This document shows positions 43,229 through 52,098 of a DNA stretch of 64,000 nt, piece by piece (positions within the stretch are counted from its first letter, which is position 1; every line of letters begins with the position of its first letter). The translations under genes and the position numbers were made by a program. Location: NCBI RefSeq assembly GCF_002195995.1, contig NZ_NHON01000020.1, positions 1 through 64,000 on the forward strand, written 5' to 3'. The DNA comes from Inquilinus limosus (lineage in GTDB: Bacteria > Pseudomonadota > Alphaproteobacteria > DSM-16000 > Inquilinaceae). The notes beneath the pieces are model-generated. The model ran no database searches, was not told where the DNA came from, and saw only the letters and a list, made by a program, of their open reading frames with translations.

Positions 43229-43282
43229 GAAAGGGTTCTTCAGGTTGAGCGACATAAACCGGGCAGCATCCGGACGAGCCGA

Positions 43283-44185
43283 ATGAGAGCCAGCGGAAAC
43301 AATGACCTTCGGGCCTTCGTGGCCGTCGCGGAGCAGGCCAGCTTCTCGAAGGCCGCGGAGAAGCTCGGCCTGTCGCCGTCGTCGCTCAGCCAGATCATCC
43401 GGACATTGGAGGAGCGCCTCGGCGTCCGGCTGCTGCAGCGCACGACCCGCAGCGTGGCGCTGACCGCGGCCGGCGAGCGGCTGCTGCTGCGCGTCCGCCC
43501 CGCGCTCGACGAGCTCGACGCCGCCATCCGCGACACCGGCCATTTCCGTGACCGGCCGGCCGGGCTCGTGCGCATCCGCTGCCTGAGGCTGGCCTTCCGC
43601 ACCTATGTCGAGCCGATCCTCGCCTCGTTCCATGAAGCCTATCCGGACATCTCGCTCGACATCCTGGTCGACGACGGCATCGTCGATCTCGTGGCCGGCG
43701 GCTTCGACCTCGGGTTCACGCTCGGCGAGGTGCTGGAGAAGGACATGGTCGGCGTGAAGCTCGGGCCCGAGATCCGGCAGATCGCGGTAGCCGCGCCGAG
43801 CTACATCGCCAGGCATGGCCGGCCGGCAACGCCCAAGGACCTGCATTCCCACACATGCATCCGCTGGCGATGGCCGGGCCGCAGCGCGCCATACAACTGG
43901 GAATTCTTCGGCGACGGCGCCTGGTTCGAGGTCGAGGTCGACGGCCCGCTGATCGTCAGCGAGCAGGGAATGGCCATCGATGCGGCCGTCCAGGGGATCG
44001 GCATTGCGTTCTGGGTCGAGCATGCCCTGCAGCCGCTGATCGACGACGGGAGGCTGGTTCCGCTGCTGCGCGACTATTCGGCGCCGTTTCCCGGCCTTCA
44101 TCTCTGCTATCCGCAGCAGCGCCAGATGGCGCCGGCGCTGCGGGCGTTCATCGACTTCGTCAAGGCGAGCGTTGCGAAGGCGTGA
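43283..44185 (+). CDS. LysR-family transcriptional regulator
   Basis: The protein has 300 residues. The HTH is at about 8-65 (AFVAVAEQASFSKAAEKLGL then SPSSLSQIIRTLEERLGVRL) and the substrate-binding domain at about 88-295. The QRTTRSVALTAAGERLL block places it in the large CrgA-like group that often controls a divergent oxidoreductase, here the SDR. Its 3' end borders the lower-GC patch holding a truncated TIR-like gene, and the last codons overlap the end of that frame on the other strand. Confidence 0.92.
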   Translation: MRASGNNDLRAFVAVAEQASFSKAAEKLGLSPSSLSQIIRTLEERLGVRLLQRTTRSVALTAAGERLLLRVRPALDELDAAIRDTGHFRDRPAGLVRIRCLRLAFRTYVEPILASFHEAYPDISLDILVDDGIVDLVAGGFDLGFTLGEVLEKDMVGVKLGPEIRQIAVAAPSYIARHGRPATPKDLHSHTCIRWRWPGRSAPYNWEFFGDGAWFEVEVDGPLIVSEQGMAIDAAVQGIGIAFWVEHALQPLIDDGRLVPLLRDYSAPFPGLHLCYPQQRQMAPALRAFIDFVKASVAKA

Positions 44186-44214
44186 GAGTGGGCGGACTCC
44201 GGAAGCCGCTGTTC

Positions 44215-44394
44215 GGCTTCGGTGGCTGCTTCGATATTCCGTTCGATGCTTTCAATCAGAACGGTGGATGAGGCATCTTCGTCGACGCGATAGGTATGGA
44301 GTCCTGATTTTTGCACGGCCGGAACAATGATCTCTTTGTATTGTCGATCATATTTTCCGTTATCAAAAGGTTGAATGATAAAACACTTTCGCAT
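44215..44394 (-). pseudogene. Truncated TIR-like / nucleoside-hydrolase-like N-terminal fragment
   Basis: An ATG-started frame encodes MRKCFIIQPFDNGKYDRQYK and continues to a YRVDED block and an IESIERNIEAA block. This is the first 57 or so residues of a TIR-like fold (strand KCFIIQPF, helix, GL..YRVDED, I..I...I). Intact proteins of this type continue with an ADITTDNPNVWYELG-like segment, which is absent: the frame then runs antisense into the LysR 3' end with unrelated sequence. The fragment has distinctly lower GC than its neighbours. I read it as the remnant of a horizontally acquired gene, possibly of a defence system, lost by deletion or recombination near 44220. Confidence 0.5.
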
Positions 44395-44454
44395 ACTGGG
44401 CTCCAGATAACGCCCCGCCGAGTCGTACTTTAAAGTGATTTAAAGAATGGAAAC

Positions 44455-44667
44455 TTATGCTGCTTTTGATGGCTTTGGTACCGGGCGGCCTTGTTCCTCA
44501 GCGGCTTCGATCCAACTGATGATTGCATCAAGGACGTTGGTAATTGCCTCCTGCGGTGTCTGTCCGTCGGACATGCAGCCAGGCAGGTCTGGAACTTCTG
44601 CGACAAAGCCACCGCCGTCTTCCTCATCCAGCGGACGCACCGTGAGTAGGTAGTCGGTCGGCTTCAC
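44455..44667 (-). CDS. hicB: HicB-family antitoxin
   Basis: The protein has 70 residues. YLLTVRPLDEEDGGGFVAEV then PDLPGCMSDGQTPQEAITNV is the partial RNase H-like HicB fold. The short length means no separate C-terminal DNA-binding domain is present, so repression, if any, must use the fold itself or the HicA complex. It lies 10 bp after the HicA gene on the same strand (toxin first). Base composition is lower in GC than the neighbourhood, consistent with transfer. Confidence 0.88.
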   Translation of the reverse strand: MKPTDYLLTVRPLDEEDGGGFVAEVPDLPGCMSDGQTPQEAITNVLDAIISWIEAAEEQGRPVPKPSKAA

Positions 44668-44677
44668 ACCGAATCCC

Positions 44678-44917
44678 TCAAAGCCTCAGGCTGTCGATCA
44701 ACTCGATCAGTTTCTTAATATAGATCGGCTTGATCGGTCTGCGAACCGGTATCGTCAGGATTTCCGGTCGATTGTGAGCCGAAACTTTGGCATGGCTGCC
44801 GCGCGTGGGCATGGAAAAGTCGAGGCCGTGCTGTCGGCACACGGCCTCGACCTCTGCAATTCGCCGATCACGCGAATTGGCACGCAGGGATTCGAGAAGC
44901 TTATCCGCGCGCGCCAT
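44678..44917 (-). CDS. hicA: HicA-family mRNA interferase toxin
   Basis: The protein has 79 residues. PTRGSHAKVSAHNRPEILTI contains the catalytic GSH (Gly40-Ser41-His42) of the HicA double-stranded-RNA-binding fold, and the C-terminal LKKLIELIDSL-type helix is present. HicA toxins cleave mRNA independently of ribosomes and are neutralised by HicB. The gene is only 35 bp downstream of nrdJ on the same strand, with no clear terminator between, so read-through from nrdJ is possible. Confidence 0.88.
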   Translation of the reverse strand: MARADKLLESLRANSRDRRIAEVEAVCRQHGLDFSMPTRGSHAKVSAHNRPEILTIPVRRPIKPIYIKKLIELIDSLRL

Positions 44918-44952
44918 CCGTTCTTAGAGTTCCTGGACTTTCTTCCGCTTTC

Positions 44953-47900
44953 TTAACTGCACCCCGTCGTCCCGCCGCAGGTGTCGCATTTCAGGCAGGT
45001 GCCGTTCCGCACCAGGGTCATGTTCTGGCATTCGGGGCAGGGATCGCCCTCATAGCCCTTGGCCCGCGCCTCGCGGATCTTGGCCAGGCGGACATCCGCC
45101 GTGCCGTTCAGCGCCGCGCTGCGCAGCGGGACCGGTTCCGGCGCCGGCGCCAGGGCGGTGGCGCCCTCGGTGTGCAGCGCCGTCGCCGCCTCGCTCACCA
45201 GCTCCTGCATCTCCGTGACCCGGGCCACCGCGACGTCGCGGACGTTGCCGCCCTCGAACACCCGGAAGTTGCCGCGGACGAAGCCGGTCGACGCGACCTT
45301 GCGGATCGGCGTCGCCTCGGCCACCGCCGGGGTCTTGCCGTCATCCTTGGTCACGCCCTTGCCGACCGTGTCCGGCGTCAGGTCGTCCGGCGTCGCATGC
45401 GCCAGGTCGCTGCGGTCGAGGTAGGAGACCGCCAGCTCGCGGAAGATGTAGTCGATGATCGAGGTCGCCATCTTGATGGCGTCGTTGCCCTGCACCGGGC
45501 CCGAGGGCTCGAACCGGGTGAAGGTGAAGGCCTCGACGAACTCCTCCAGCGGCACGCCGTATTGCAGGCCGATCGAGACGGCGATGGCGAAGTTGTTCAT
45601 CAGGCTGCGGAAGGCGGCGCCTTCCTTGTGCATGTCGATGAAGATCTCGCCCAGCCGCCCGTCATCGTATTCGCCGGTGCGGAGATAGACCTTGTGGCCG
45701 CCGACGATCGCCTTCTGGGTGTAGCCCTTGCGGCGATGCGGCAGCTTCCCGCGGATGCCGGTCTTGTCGACGATCCGCTCGATCACCCGCTCGACGATCC
45801 GCTCCGCCACCATCGGGGCGCGGGCGCCGGCCGGCGCGTCGATGATGCGCTCGACCAGGCTCTCCTCCTCGTCCTCGGCGTCGTCGTCGAGCAGCGAGGC
45901 ATTGAGCGGCTGGCTCAGCTTCGAGCCGTCGCGGTAGAGGGCGTTGGCCTTGAGGCAGAGCTGCCAGGACAGGAGATAGGCGTCCTTGCAGTCCTCGACC
46001 GTCGCCGCATTCGGCATGTTGATGGTCTTGGAGATGGCGCCCGAGATGAAGGGCTGCGCCGCCGCCATCATGCGGATGTGGCTCTCGACCGACAGGAAGC
46101 GCTTGCCGATGCGGCCGCAGGGGTTGGCGCAGTCGAACACCGGCAGATGCTCGTCCTTCAGTTCCGGCGCGCCCTCGAGCGTCATGGCGCCGCAGCACCA
46201 GGTGTTCGCCGCCTCGATCTCGGCCCTGGAGAAGCCGAGGAAGGCCAGCAGGTCGAAGGTCACATCGTCCAGCGCCGCCGCCGGCACCTTCAGCGTCCCG
46301 GTCAGGAACTCGTCGCCGAGGGTGTAGCGGTTGAACACGAACTTGATGTCGAAGGCCGATTTCAGGCCGAGCTCGACCGCGTCGATCGCGGCCTGGGTGA
46401 AGCCCTTCGCCTTCAGCGCGGCCCAGCCCACCGCCGGCGAGGTCTCCAGCGTGCCGTGGCCGACGGCGTAGCGGATGATCGCCTCGATCTGGTCGTCGCT
46501 GTAGCCGAGGACGCGCAGCGCCTCCGGCACCACCCGGTTGATGATCTTGAAGTAGCCGCCGCCGGCCAGTTTCTTGAACTTCACCAGGGCGAAGTCGGGC
46601 TCGATGCCGGTGGTGTCGCAATCCATCACCAGGCCGATCGTGCCGGTCGGCGCGATCACGGTCGCCTGGGCGTTGCGATAGCCGAAGCTCTCGCCGAGGC
46701 CGAGCGCGCGGTCCCAGGCGCGGCGGGCCGCGGCCACCAGCTCCTGGTCCGGGCAGGCATCGGCTTCCAGCGGCACCGGTGCGATCGACAGGCCCTCATA
46801 GCCGTCGGCCTCGCCATAGGCGGCGCGGCGGTGGTTGCGGATCACGCGCAGCATGTGCGGCGCGTTCTTGGCGTAGCCGGGGAAGGGGCCGACCGCCTTG
46901 GCCATCTCGGCCGAGGTGGCGTAGGCGACGCCGGTCATCAGCGCGGTGATCGCGCCGCAGATCTCGCGGCCCTCGACGCTGTCATAGGACAGGCCGGACG
47001 CCATCAGCAGGCCGCCGATATTGGCGTAGCCCAGGCCGAGGGTGCGGAACTCGTAGGACAGGCGGGCGATCTCGCGGCTCGGGAACTGCGCCATCATCAC
47101 CGCGATCTCGAGGGTGATGGTCCACAGCCGGCAGCCATGCTCGAAGGCCGGCACGTCGAACGACCCGTCGGCGCGGCGGAAGGTCATCAGGTTCAGGGAC
47201 GCCAGGTTGCAGGCCGTGTCGTCCAGGAACATGTATTCCGAGCACGGGTTCGAGGCGTTGATCCGCCCCGATTCCGGGCAGGTGTGCCACTCGTTGATGG
47301 TGGTGTCGAACTGCAGCCCGGGATCGGCCGAGGCCCAGGCGGCGTGGCCGATCTTCTCCCACAGGTCGCGGGCCTTCAGCGTCTTCGCCACCTTGCCGTC
47401 GATGCGCCGGATCAGCTGCCACTCGCCATCCTGCTGCACCGCCTCGAGGAAGGTGTTGGTCAGGCGGACCGAGTTGTTCGAGTTCTGGCCGGAGACGGTC
47501 AGGTAGGCGTCCGAATCCCAGTCGGTGTCGTAGACCCGGAACTCGATGCCGGTGTAGCCCTGGCGCGCGAAATGGATGACGCGCTGGACATAGTTCTCCG
47601 GCAGCATCGCCTTGCGGGCGCCGAGGATGGCGCGCTTCAGCGCCTTGTTCTGCTTCGGATCGAAGCGGTCGCCGGTCTCGGCGTCGGAGGTGCCGTGGCA
47701 CGCCTCCATCACCTCGTTCAGGTGCTTGCGGGCGAGCTTCGAGCCGGCGACCAGGGCCGCGACCTTCTGCTCCTCGACCACCTTCCAGTCGATATAGGTC
47801 TCGATGTCCGGGTGGTCGATGTCGACCGTCACCATCTTGGCGGCGCGTCGGGTGGTGCCGCCGGACTTGATGGCGCCGGCGGCGCGGTCGCCGATCTTGA

Positions 47901-48672
47901 GGAAGCTCATCAGGCCGGAGGAGCGGCCGCCGCCGGACAGGCGCTCGCCCTCGCCGCGCAGCTTGGAGAAGTTGGAGCCGGTGCCGGAGCCGTATTTGAA
48001 CAGGCGGGCCTCGCGGACCCACAGGTCCATGATGCCGCCCTCATTCACCAGGTCGTCGGCGACCGACTGGATGAAGCAGGCATGCGGCTGCGGCCGCTCA
48101 TAGGCGCTGTCGGACAGGCGCGGCTCGCCGGTCTTCTCGTCGACATACCAGTGGCCCTGGGCCGGGCCGTCGATGCCATAGGCCCAGTGCAGGCCGGTGT
48201 TGAACCATTGCGGGCTGTTCGGCGCGGCCATCTGCTGCGCCAGCATGAAGCGCATCTCGTCGAAATAGGCGCGGGCGTCGGCGGCCGAATCGAACAGGCC
48301 GCCCTTCCAGCCCCAATAGGCCCAGGTGCCGGCCAGCCGGTCGAACACCTGGCTCGCCGTGCGCTCGCTGCCCATACGCTCGGATTCGGGCAGCTCGGCC
48401 AGGGCCTTCTCGTCGGGGATGCTGCGCCACAGGAACTCGGGCACGCCCTTCTCGCGGACGCGCTTCAGCCGGGCCGGGACGCCGGCCTTGCGGAAGTACT
48501 TCTGGGCCAGGATGTCGGACGCGACCTGGCTCCACTCCGCCGGCACCTCGATGTCGGTCTGGCGGAACACCACCGAGCCGTCCGGATTGCGGATCTCGCT
48601 GGTCGCCGACCGGAACTCGATCCCTTCATAGGCGTCGTGCCCCTCGGCCGTGAAACGCCGTTCGATCCGCAT
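44953..48672 (-). CDS. nrdJ: Vitamin B12-dependent (class II) ribonucleoside-diphosphate reductase
   Basis: The protein has 1239 residues from the ATG at 48672 with GGAGGA upstream. [20 protein letters not shown] contains the finger-loop Cys and Glu of the radical active site. [20 protein letters not shown] holds the first redox Cys, [20 protein letters not shown] is a further family block, and the C-terminus [20 protein letters not shown] plus GGTTGCS is the Zn-ribbon tail with redox cysteines. The length and inserts match the long alphaproteobacterial form. It reduces ribonucleotides using adenosylcobalamin, independently of oxygen. An AT-rich upstream region carries a perfect DnaA box. No nrdAB or nrdDG genes occur in the window. 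Confidence 0.96.
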   Translation of the reverse strand: MRIERRFTAEGHDAYEGIEFRSATSEIRNPDGSVVFRQTDIEVPAEWSQVASDILAQKYFRKAGVPARLKRVREKGVPEFLWRSIPDEKALAELPESERMGSERTASQVFDRLAGTWAYWGWKGGLFDSAADARAYFDEMRFMLAQQMAAPNSPQWFNTGLHWAYGIDGPAQGHWYVDEKTGEPRLSDSAYERPQPHACFIQSVADDLVNEGGIMDLWVREARLFKYGSGTGSNFSKLRGEGERLSGGGRSSGLMSFLKIGDRAAGAIKSGGTTRRAAKMVTVDIDHPDIETYIDWKVVEEQKVAALVAGSKLARKHLNEVMEACHGTSDAETGDRFDPKQNKALKRAILGARKAMLPENYVQRVIHFARQGYTGIEFRVYDTDWDSDAYLTVSGQNSNNSVRLTNTFLEAVQQDGEWQLIRRIDGKVAKTLKARDLWEKIGHAAWASADPGLQFDTTINEWHTCPESGRINASNPCSEYMFLDDTACNLASLNLMTFRRADGSFDVPAFEHGCRLWTITLEIAVMMAQFPSREIARLSYEFRTLGLGYANIGGLLMASGLSYDSVEGREICGAITALMTGVAYATSAEMAKAVGPFPGYAKNAPHMLRVIRNHRRAAYGEADGYEGLSIAPVPLEADACPDQELVAAARRAWDRALGLGESFGYRNAQATVIAPTGTIGLVMDCDTTGIEPDFALVKFKKLAGGGYFKIINRVVPEALRVLGYSDDQIEAIIRYAVGHGTLETSPAVGWAALKAKGFTQAAIDAVELGLKSAFDIKFVFNRYTLGDEFLTGTLKVPAAALDDVTFDLLAFLGFSRAEIEAANTWCCGAMTLEGAPELKDEHLPVFDCANPCGRIGKRFLSVESHIRMMAAAQPFISGAISKTINMPNAATVEDCKDAYLLSWQLCLKANALYRDGSKLSQPLNASLLDDDAEDEEESLVERIIDAPAGARAPMVAERIVERVIERIVDKTGIRGKLPHRRKGYTQKAIVGGHKVYLRTGEYDDGRLGEIFIDMHKEGAAFRSLMNNFAIAVSIGLQYGVPLEEFVEAFTFTRFEPSGPVQGNDAIKMATSIIDYIFRELAVSYLDRSDLAHATPDDLTPDTVGKGVTKDDGKTPAVAEATPIRKVASTGFVRGNFRVFEGGNVRDVAVARVTEMQELVSEAATALHTEGATALAPAPEPVPLRSAALNGTADVRLAKIREARAKGYEGDPCPECQNMTLVRNGTCLKCDTCGGTTGCS

Positions 48673-48852
48673 GGCCCCCGATCCTCCTTCGTCCGTCGCG
48701 CCGCCGCGACCCCCGTCTGATGCCCAATCGGGGACCGCAATCCCCGCGCCGAACTCCACCGGCGACTCGCATCGGCAAGCCGCCACAGATCAGTCAAGGA
48801 ACCGTCATCCTAAATCAAAAACAAGTATTGTAATTCAGAATTTTGCTCTCTC

Positions 48853-48861
48853 TGTGGATAA
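48853..48861 (-). promoter_or_regulatory. Perfect DnaA box (TTATCCACA) in the AT-rich nrdJ upstream region
   Basis: The gene-free stretch 48673-49137 (465 bp) lies between nrdJ and a GNAT gene, both on the minus strand. Its part from about 48800 to 48900 is strikingly AT-rich and includes the exact consensus DnaA 9-mer about 180 bp upstream of the nrdJ start codon. A half NrdR-like sequence, ATATTGTGT, is at about 49036-49044. No cobalamin riboswitch B12 box was seen. The rest shows nothing recognisable. Confidence 0.5.
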
Positions 48862-49137
48862 CTCAGTGGAAAGATCAGTGAATTTCCAGTGAAGAACTTG
48901 CGGATACTTTCCGTGAGCCGCGGAACTCCGCGATTCCCGGAGCCGGGGGCGGAGTCGCATCCGACAGAATCGGGACCGGATCGCCTCTTGTGGCTGGCCC
49001 TATCCGTGGGTGGTTCACCGTACCAAGCCCCCACATATTGTGTCAGTTCCGTGGCGTGCGCAAGCGCGGATTTGCGCAACCACAGGTCATTCCGCATGCG
49101 GATTCAGCATGGAAATCTGAGGCTTGCCGGAGAATCC

Positions 49138-49608
49138 TTAGGTTTCAGGGAAGCCGATGAGGAGGTCGGGCAGGCCTTCCTCGTTGTCGGAGCCGTCGCC
49201 CTCGCTGAGGATCCGGCCGCCATGCGAGCCGTAGAAGGCGCGGGCGCGGGCGTTGTGGGCGAAGCAGTAGAGCCGCAGGCCGGGGCTGTCGCGCCGGGCC
49301 CAGGCCAGCAGCACGGTGCCGATGCCGAGGCGGTGGTGGTCGGGGTGGATGTAGAGCTGGTCCAGCCAGCCATTGTGGAGCGCGGCATAGCCCACGGGCA
49401 CGCCGTCGCGGCAGGCGATCACCACCCGCGACAGCCGGATGGTGCGCAGCAGGAAGCGGCGGACGGAGGTGCGGCTGTGCAGGTTCGGGATCGCGGCCGA
49501 CTCGCGGGCCCGGCGGTGGATCGCCGCCAGGGTCCCGGCATCGGCATCCGTGGCCGGCCGCAGCGTCAGCCCGGCCGGTCCGCTCTCGCTTGGGCTCGGG
49601 TCGTCCAA
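49138..49608 (-). CDS. GNAT-family N-acetyltransferase
   Basis: The protein has 156 residues. VAVGYAALHNGWLDQLYIHP-like strands lead into the acetyl-CoA loop HHRLGIGTVLLAWARR (motif A), and AHNARARAFYGSHGGR is motif B. The first 15 residues are Ser/Pro-rich and precede the domain. It could be a small-molecule, peptide or protein acetyltransferase; sequence does not say which. It is transcribed toward nrdJ but separated from it by 465 bp, so it is probably independent. Confidence 0.88.
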   Translation of the reverse strand: MDDPSPSESGPAGLTLRPATDADAGTLAAIHRRARESAAIPNLHSRTSVRRFLLRTIRLSRVVIACRDGVPVGYAALHNGWLDQLYIHPDHHRLGIGTVLLAWARRDSPGLRLYCFAHNARARAFYGSHGGRILSEGDGSDNEEGLPDLLIGFPET

Positions 49609-49721
49609 GGGGCCCCGCCGAGTCTGACCGAAGATGGCGCGACCATGCGGGCAGGGCCTCAGGGCGTCAAGGCCGGGGCGTCAAGGCCGGGGGTGTCGGG
49701 ACTCGGACGTCGAGGGCGGGG

Positions 49722-50204
49722 TCAGCGCCCGCTCTGGATATAGCGGCGGCTGAGATCGCCGGCGGCGGCGACATACCAGGACTCGGCGCTGGCCTGGCCG
49801 TCGGCCGCGACGCGGCGCCGGTATTCGGGCATCAGGCTGCCGGCCTGGCCGCCGAGCTCGCGGCCCGCGGCGACGTACCAGGCCTCGGCGGCGGCCTTGC
49901 CGTCGGTCGCGACCCGGCGATTGGCCTCCACCAGCAGCGGCGCCATCACCGCGTCCATCACCCGATCCTCGAGCGAGGCGGAAGCCGCCGTTCCGGCGCC
50001 GGCCGCATCTCTCTGCCGCCTCTCCTCGTCGCGCTGGCGAGTCTGGCGGTTCATGTCGTCGTAGATGCCCTGGGTGATGTTGCTCTGGATGGTGGAGTTC
50101 AACATCTGCGTCGCGCATTCGACGCATTGGGCCCGCGCCGGCGGCGATGCCGCCAAGGCGAGCAAGGCCGTGGCGCCCAGGATTCCGTAACGCGTCCCCG
50201 TCAT
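49722..50204 (-). CDS. Secreted protein of unknown function with a C-terminal tandem motif
   Basis: The protein has 160 residues. A signal peptide (MTGTRYGILGATALLALAAS, cleavage expected after ARA near 25) is followed by QCVECATQMLNSTIQSNITQ with a Cys pair, an Arg/Glu/Gln-rich charged helix, and a C-terminal half with two copies of a motif: RRVATDGKAAAEAWYVAAG at about 96-114 and RRVAADGQASAESWYVAAAG at about 130-149. I do not recognise the family. The duplicated Gly-x-Ala-x-Ala-Glu-x-Trp-Tyr-Val unit suggests a small repeated helical hairpin in the periplasm or outside the cell. Confidence 0.65.
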   Translation of the reverse strand: MTGTRYGILGATALLALAASPPARAQCVECATQMLNSTIQSNITQGIYDDMNRQTRQRDEERRQRDAAGAGTAASASLEDRVMDAVMAPLLVEANRRVATDGKAAAEAWYVAAGRELGGQAGSLMPEYRRRVAADGQASAESWYVAAAGDLSRRYIQSGR

Positions 50205-50324
50205 CTCGTCCCTCCCGGCCGGTCACCACAGGGTCGTCCCGAGCCCGATGATCGCCGCCGACAATGGCGAAATGACGGCCGGGCGTCGGATCGAATTCCT
50301 GCTGAACCTGTTTAGAACTCCCAA

Positions 50325-50360
50325 CACCGTCATTGCTTCGCTGCGCTCGCAATGACGGTG
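50325..50360. repeat. Short dispersed palindrome (CACCGTCATTGC hairpin)
   Basis: Perfect 12-bp arms CACCGTCATTGC and GCAATGACGGTG flank a GC-rich centre containing TTCGCTGCGCTC. The core ATTGCGAGCGCAGCGAAGCAAT is a common dispersed repeat in proteobacteria. It lies downstream of the small winged-helix ORF on the minus strand and could act as its terminator. Confidence 0.65.
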
Positions 50361-50388
50361 AGGGCTGGGCATCGTGACAGCCGGTGCG

Positions 50389-50565
50389 CTATCCGCCGAT
50401 CCGCTCCAGCAGGGCGCGGCCGCGGGGCGACAGGCGGTAGCCGACCTCCAGGCTCTCGGTCAGGCCCAGCGCCTTCAGCTTGCGGACATCGGCCTTGAAC
50501 GAGGCGGTGTCGCGGCCGAAGCGGGCGGCGAGATCCGGCGCCCGGGTGGCCGGACACTCAGCCAC
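50389..50565 (-). CDS. Small winged-helix-like ORF translationally coupled to the VOC gene
   Basis: This 58-residue frame starts at a GTG that overlaps the VOC stop codon by 8 bases. ATRAPDLAARFGRDTASFKA, DVRKLKALGLTESLEVGYRL and SPRGRALLERIGG read as helix-turn-helix plus wing, the pattern of a winged-helix DNA-binding or protein-interaction module. No independent ribosome site is evident, so it depends on re-initiation after the VOC gene or is the remaining C-terminal part of a larger gene. It could also be the tail of a frameshifted VOC-wHTH fusion. Confidence 0.45.
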   Translation of the reverse strand: MAECPATRAPDLAARFGRDTASFKADVRKLKALGLTESLEVGYRLSPRGRALLERIGG

Positions 50566-50992
50566 CTCCGTCCGGAGCCGGCCGCGAGCCGAGATCCTGG
50601 CAGAAGCGCAGCAGATAGCCGTCCGGGTCCTGCACGACGAACTGGCGCTGGCCGAGAAGCAGGGAGTCGCGACGGTACCAGCGCTCCTCCAGCGGCAGCA
50701 GCAGCGGTGCCCCCGCCGCCAGCACCGCGGCATGGAGCGGGCCGAGATCCGCGGCCGCGATCTGCAGGTTGACGCCGCGGCCATAGGGCGGCTCCAGCGG
50801 CCCGGCCAGCCAGGTGCGTGCCGGATCGGCCGGCTGCTCCAGCATCAGGGCCGCGCCCTCGCGCACCAGATAGGCGAAGCGCTCCTCCGGCCGGTCATAC
50901 AGCAGGGCGAAGCCGAGCACGCCGGTGTAAAAGCGGCGGCTGCGGCCGATCTCCGAGACATAGAGCTCCGGCACGAGCGGCGAGGACGGCAT
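50558..50992 (-). CDS. VOC-family (glyoxalase/bleomycin-resistance fold) protein
   Basis: The protein has 144 residues from the ATG at 50992; a GTG 30 bases earlier is also open. LVPELYVSEIGRSRRFYTGV then LGFALLYDRPEERFAYLVRE begins the first beta-alpha-beta-beta-beta unit, and VNLQIAAADLGPLHAAVLAA with FVVQDPDGYLLRFCQDLG the second. The typical metal His of position one is not evident, but the C-terminal Asp-Pro-Asp-Gly-Tyr-Leu-Leu-Arg is classic for this fold. Functions of the family range from resistance by sequestration to lyase and dioxygenase activity. Confidence 0.83.
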   Translation of the reverse strand: MPSSPLVPELYVSEIGRSRRFYTGVLGFALLYDRPEERFAYLVREGAALMLEQPADPARTWLAGPLEPPYGRGVNLQIAAADLGPLHAAVLAAGAPLLLPLEERWYRRDSLLLGQRQFVVQDPDGYLLRFCQDLGSRPAPDGGG

Positions 50993-51053
50993 GGCAGGCA
51001 CCGGCAGTGTTCCGAGGGGCACAGCCTAGCCGAAACAAGGATCGATGTTTCCC

Positions 51054-51064
51054 GGGAATAAACC
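51054..51064 (+). promoter_or_regulatory. Possible ECF sigma -35 element GGGAATAAACC
   Basis: The region 51023-51120 before the phosphoesterase gene contains GGGAATAAACC, which resembles the GGAA-type -35 elements of ECF sigma promoters. A matching -10 about 16 bp downstream is not clear. Because the operon itself encodes an ECF sigma factor, this is a candidate autoregulated promoter. Confidence 0.35.
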
Positions 51065-51120
51065 CGGCCGGCCTGTGATCTCCCCCAGCGGACGATCCCG
51101 TCCGCACAGGAGATTCCGTC

Positions 51121-52068
51121 ATGATGGGTGGCGACAAGGACGAACGGCCGGACGGCATGGACCGCCGCGGCGCCCTGACGTGCATGGTCTGGGCCGGCAC
51201 CGGCGTGCTGTGGGGGCTGAGCGGCGGCGTGCCGCGCTCGCTCGGCATCGTCGGCGAGGCGATGGCGGCGGAGCCGTCGGGCTTCACCTTCCTGCAGCTC
51301 AGCGACAGCCATGTCGGCTTCGACAAGCCGGCGAATCCGAACGCGCTCGGGACCCTGCAGGAGGCGGTGACGCGCATCGGCACCCTGCAGAAGAAGCCCG
51401 AATTCCTGATCCACACGGGTGACATCAGCCATCTGTCGAAGCCGAAGGAGTTCGACGACGCCGACCAGGTGATCGGCGGCGCCGGCCTGCCGGTGCACTA
51501 TGTCCCCGGCGAGCACGACCTGCTCGATGACGAGATGGGCAAGGCCTATCTCGACCGCTACGGCCGCGGCAGCAAGGGCGCCGGCTGGTACAGCTTCGAC
51601 TCCGACGGCGTGCACTTCATCGGCCTGGTCAACGTCGTCAACCTCAAAGCCGGCGGCCTCGGCAATCTCGGGGACGAGCAGCTCGAATGGCTCGAGGACG
51701 ACCTGCGCGGCAAGTCGGCCAGCACGCCGATCGTCGTCTTCGCCCATATCCCGCTCTGGCTCGTCTACCAGGATTGGGGCTGGGGGACGGAGGACGGCGC
51801 CAAGGCCCTGTCCTACCTGAAGCGCTTCGGCTCGGTCACCGTCCTGAACGGCCATATCCACCAGATCATCCAGAAGGTCGAGGGCAACGTCGTCTTCCAC
51901 ACCGCCATGTCGACCGCCTTCCCCCAGCCGGCGCCGGGCACCGCGCCCTCGGCCGGCCCGATGAAGGTGCCGGACGACCAGCTGCGCAAGGTGCTCGGGA
52001 CCACCAGCATCGAGGTCCGGCACGGCAGCAAGCACCTCGCGCTGACTGACTCGCCGCTCGCGTCCTGA
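51121..52068 (+). CDS. Exported metallophosphoesterase (calcineurin-like)
   Basis: The protein has 315 residues with AGGAG before the ATG. The N-terminal DRRGALTCMVWAGTGVLWGL is a probable Tat-type signal, with a mature start near residue 45. The five metal-site blocks are present: LSDSHVG, HTGDIS, GEHD (in place of the usual GNHE/D), FAHIPL and LNGHIHQ. The protein therefore probably acts in the periplasm on phosphate esters. It heads an operon with a cupredoxin, an ECF sigma factor and its anti-sigma factor, a combination also seen in other alphaproteobacteria. Confidence 0.9.
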   Translation: MMGGDKDERPDGMDRRGALTCMVWAGTGVLWGLSGGVPRSLGIVGEAMAAEPSGFTFLQLSDSHVGFDKPANPNALGTLQEAVTRIGTLQKKPEFLIHTGDISHLSKPKEFDDADQVIGGAGLPVHYVPGEHDLLDDEMGKAYLDRYGRGSKGAGWYSFDSDGVHFIGLVNVVNLKAGGLGNLGDEQLEWLEDDLRGKSASTPIVVFAHIPLWLVYQDWGWGTEDGAKALSYLKRFGSVTVLNGHIHQIIQKVEGNVVFHTAMSTAFPQPAPGTAPSAGPMKVPDDQLRKVLGTTSIEVRHGSKHLALTDSPLAS

Positions 52069-52098
52069 GCGGATTTTCCCGACATCCGGAGATCGAGA

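Noticed and set aside
45172-48720. A 1182-residue open frame antisense to nrdJ
   Set aside because: Same GC-driven artefact; no recognisable domain, and nrdJ is unambiguous.
49030-49044. NrdR box upstream of nrdJ
   Set aside because: Only the right half (ATATTGTGT) matches; no second box at the usual spacing, and it lies about 360 bp from the start codon.
48673-49137. Cobalamin riboswitch before nrdJ
   Set aside because: No B12-box-like sequence or matching stem framework was found by eye; a covariance model search would settle it.
49660-49692. Short tandem copy of GGCGTCAAGGCCGGGG
   Set aside because: Only two units in a non-coding GC-rich spacer; no sign of function beyond replication slippage.
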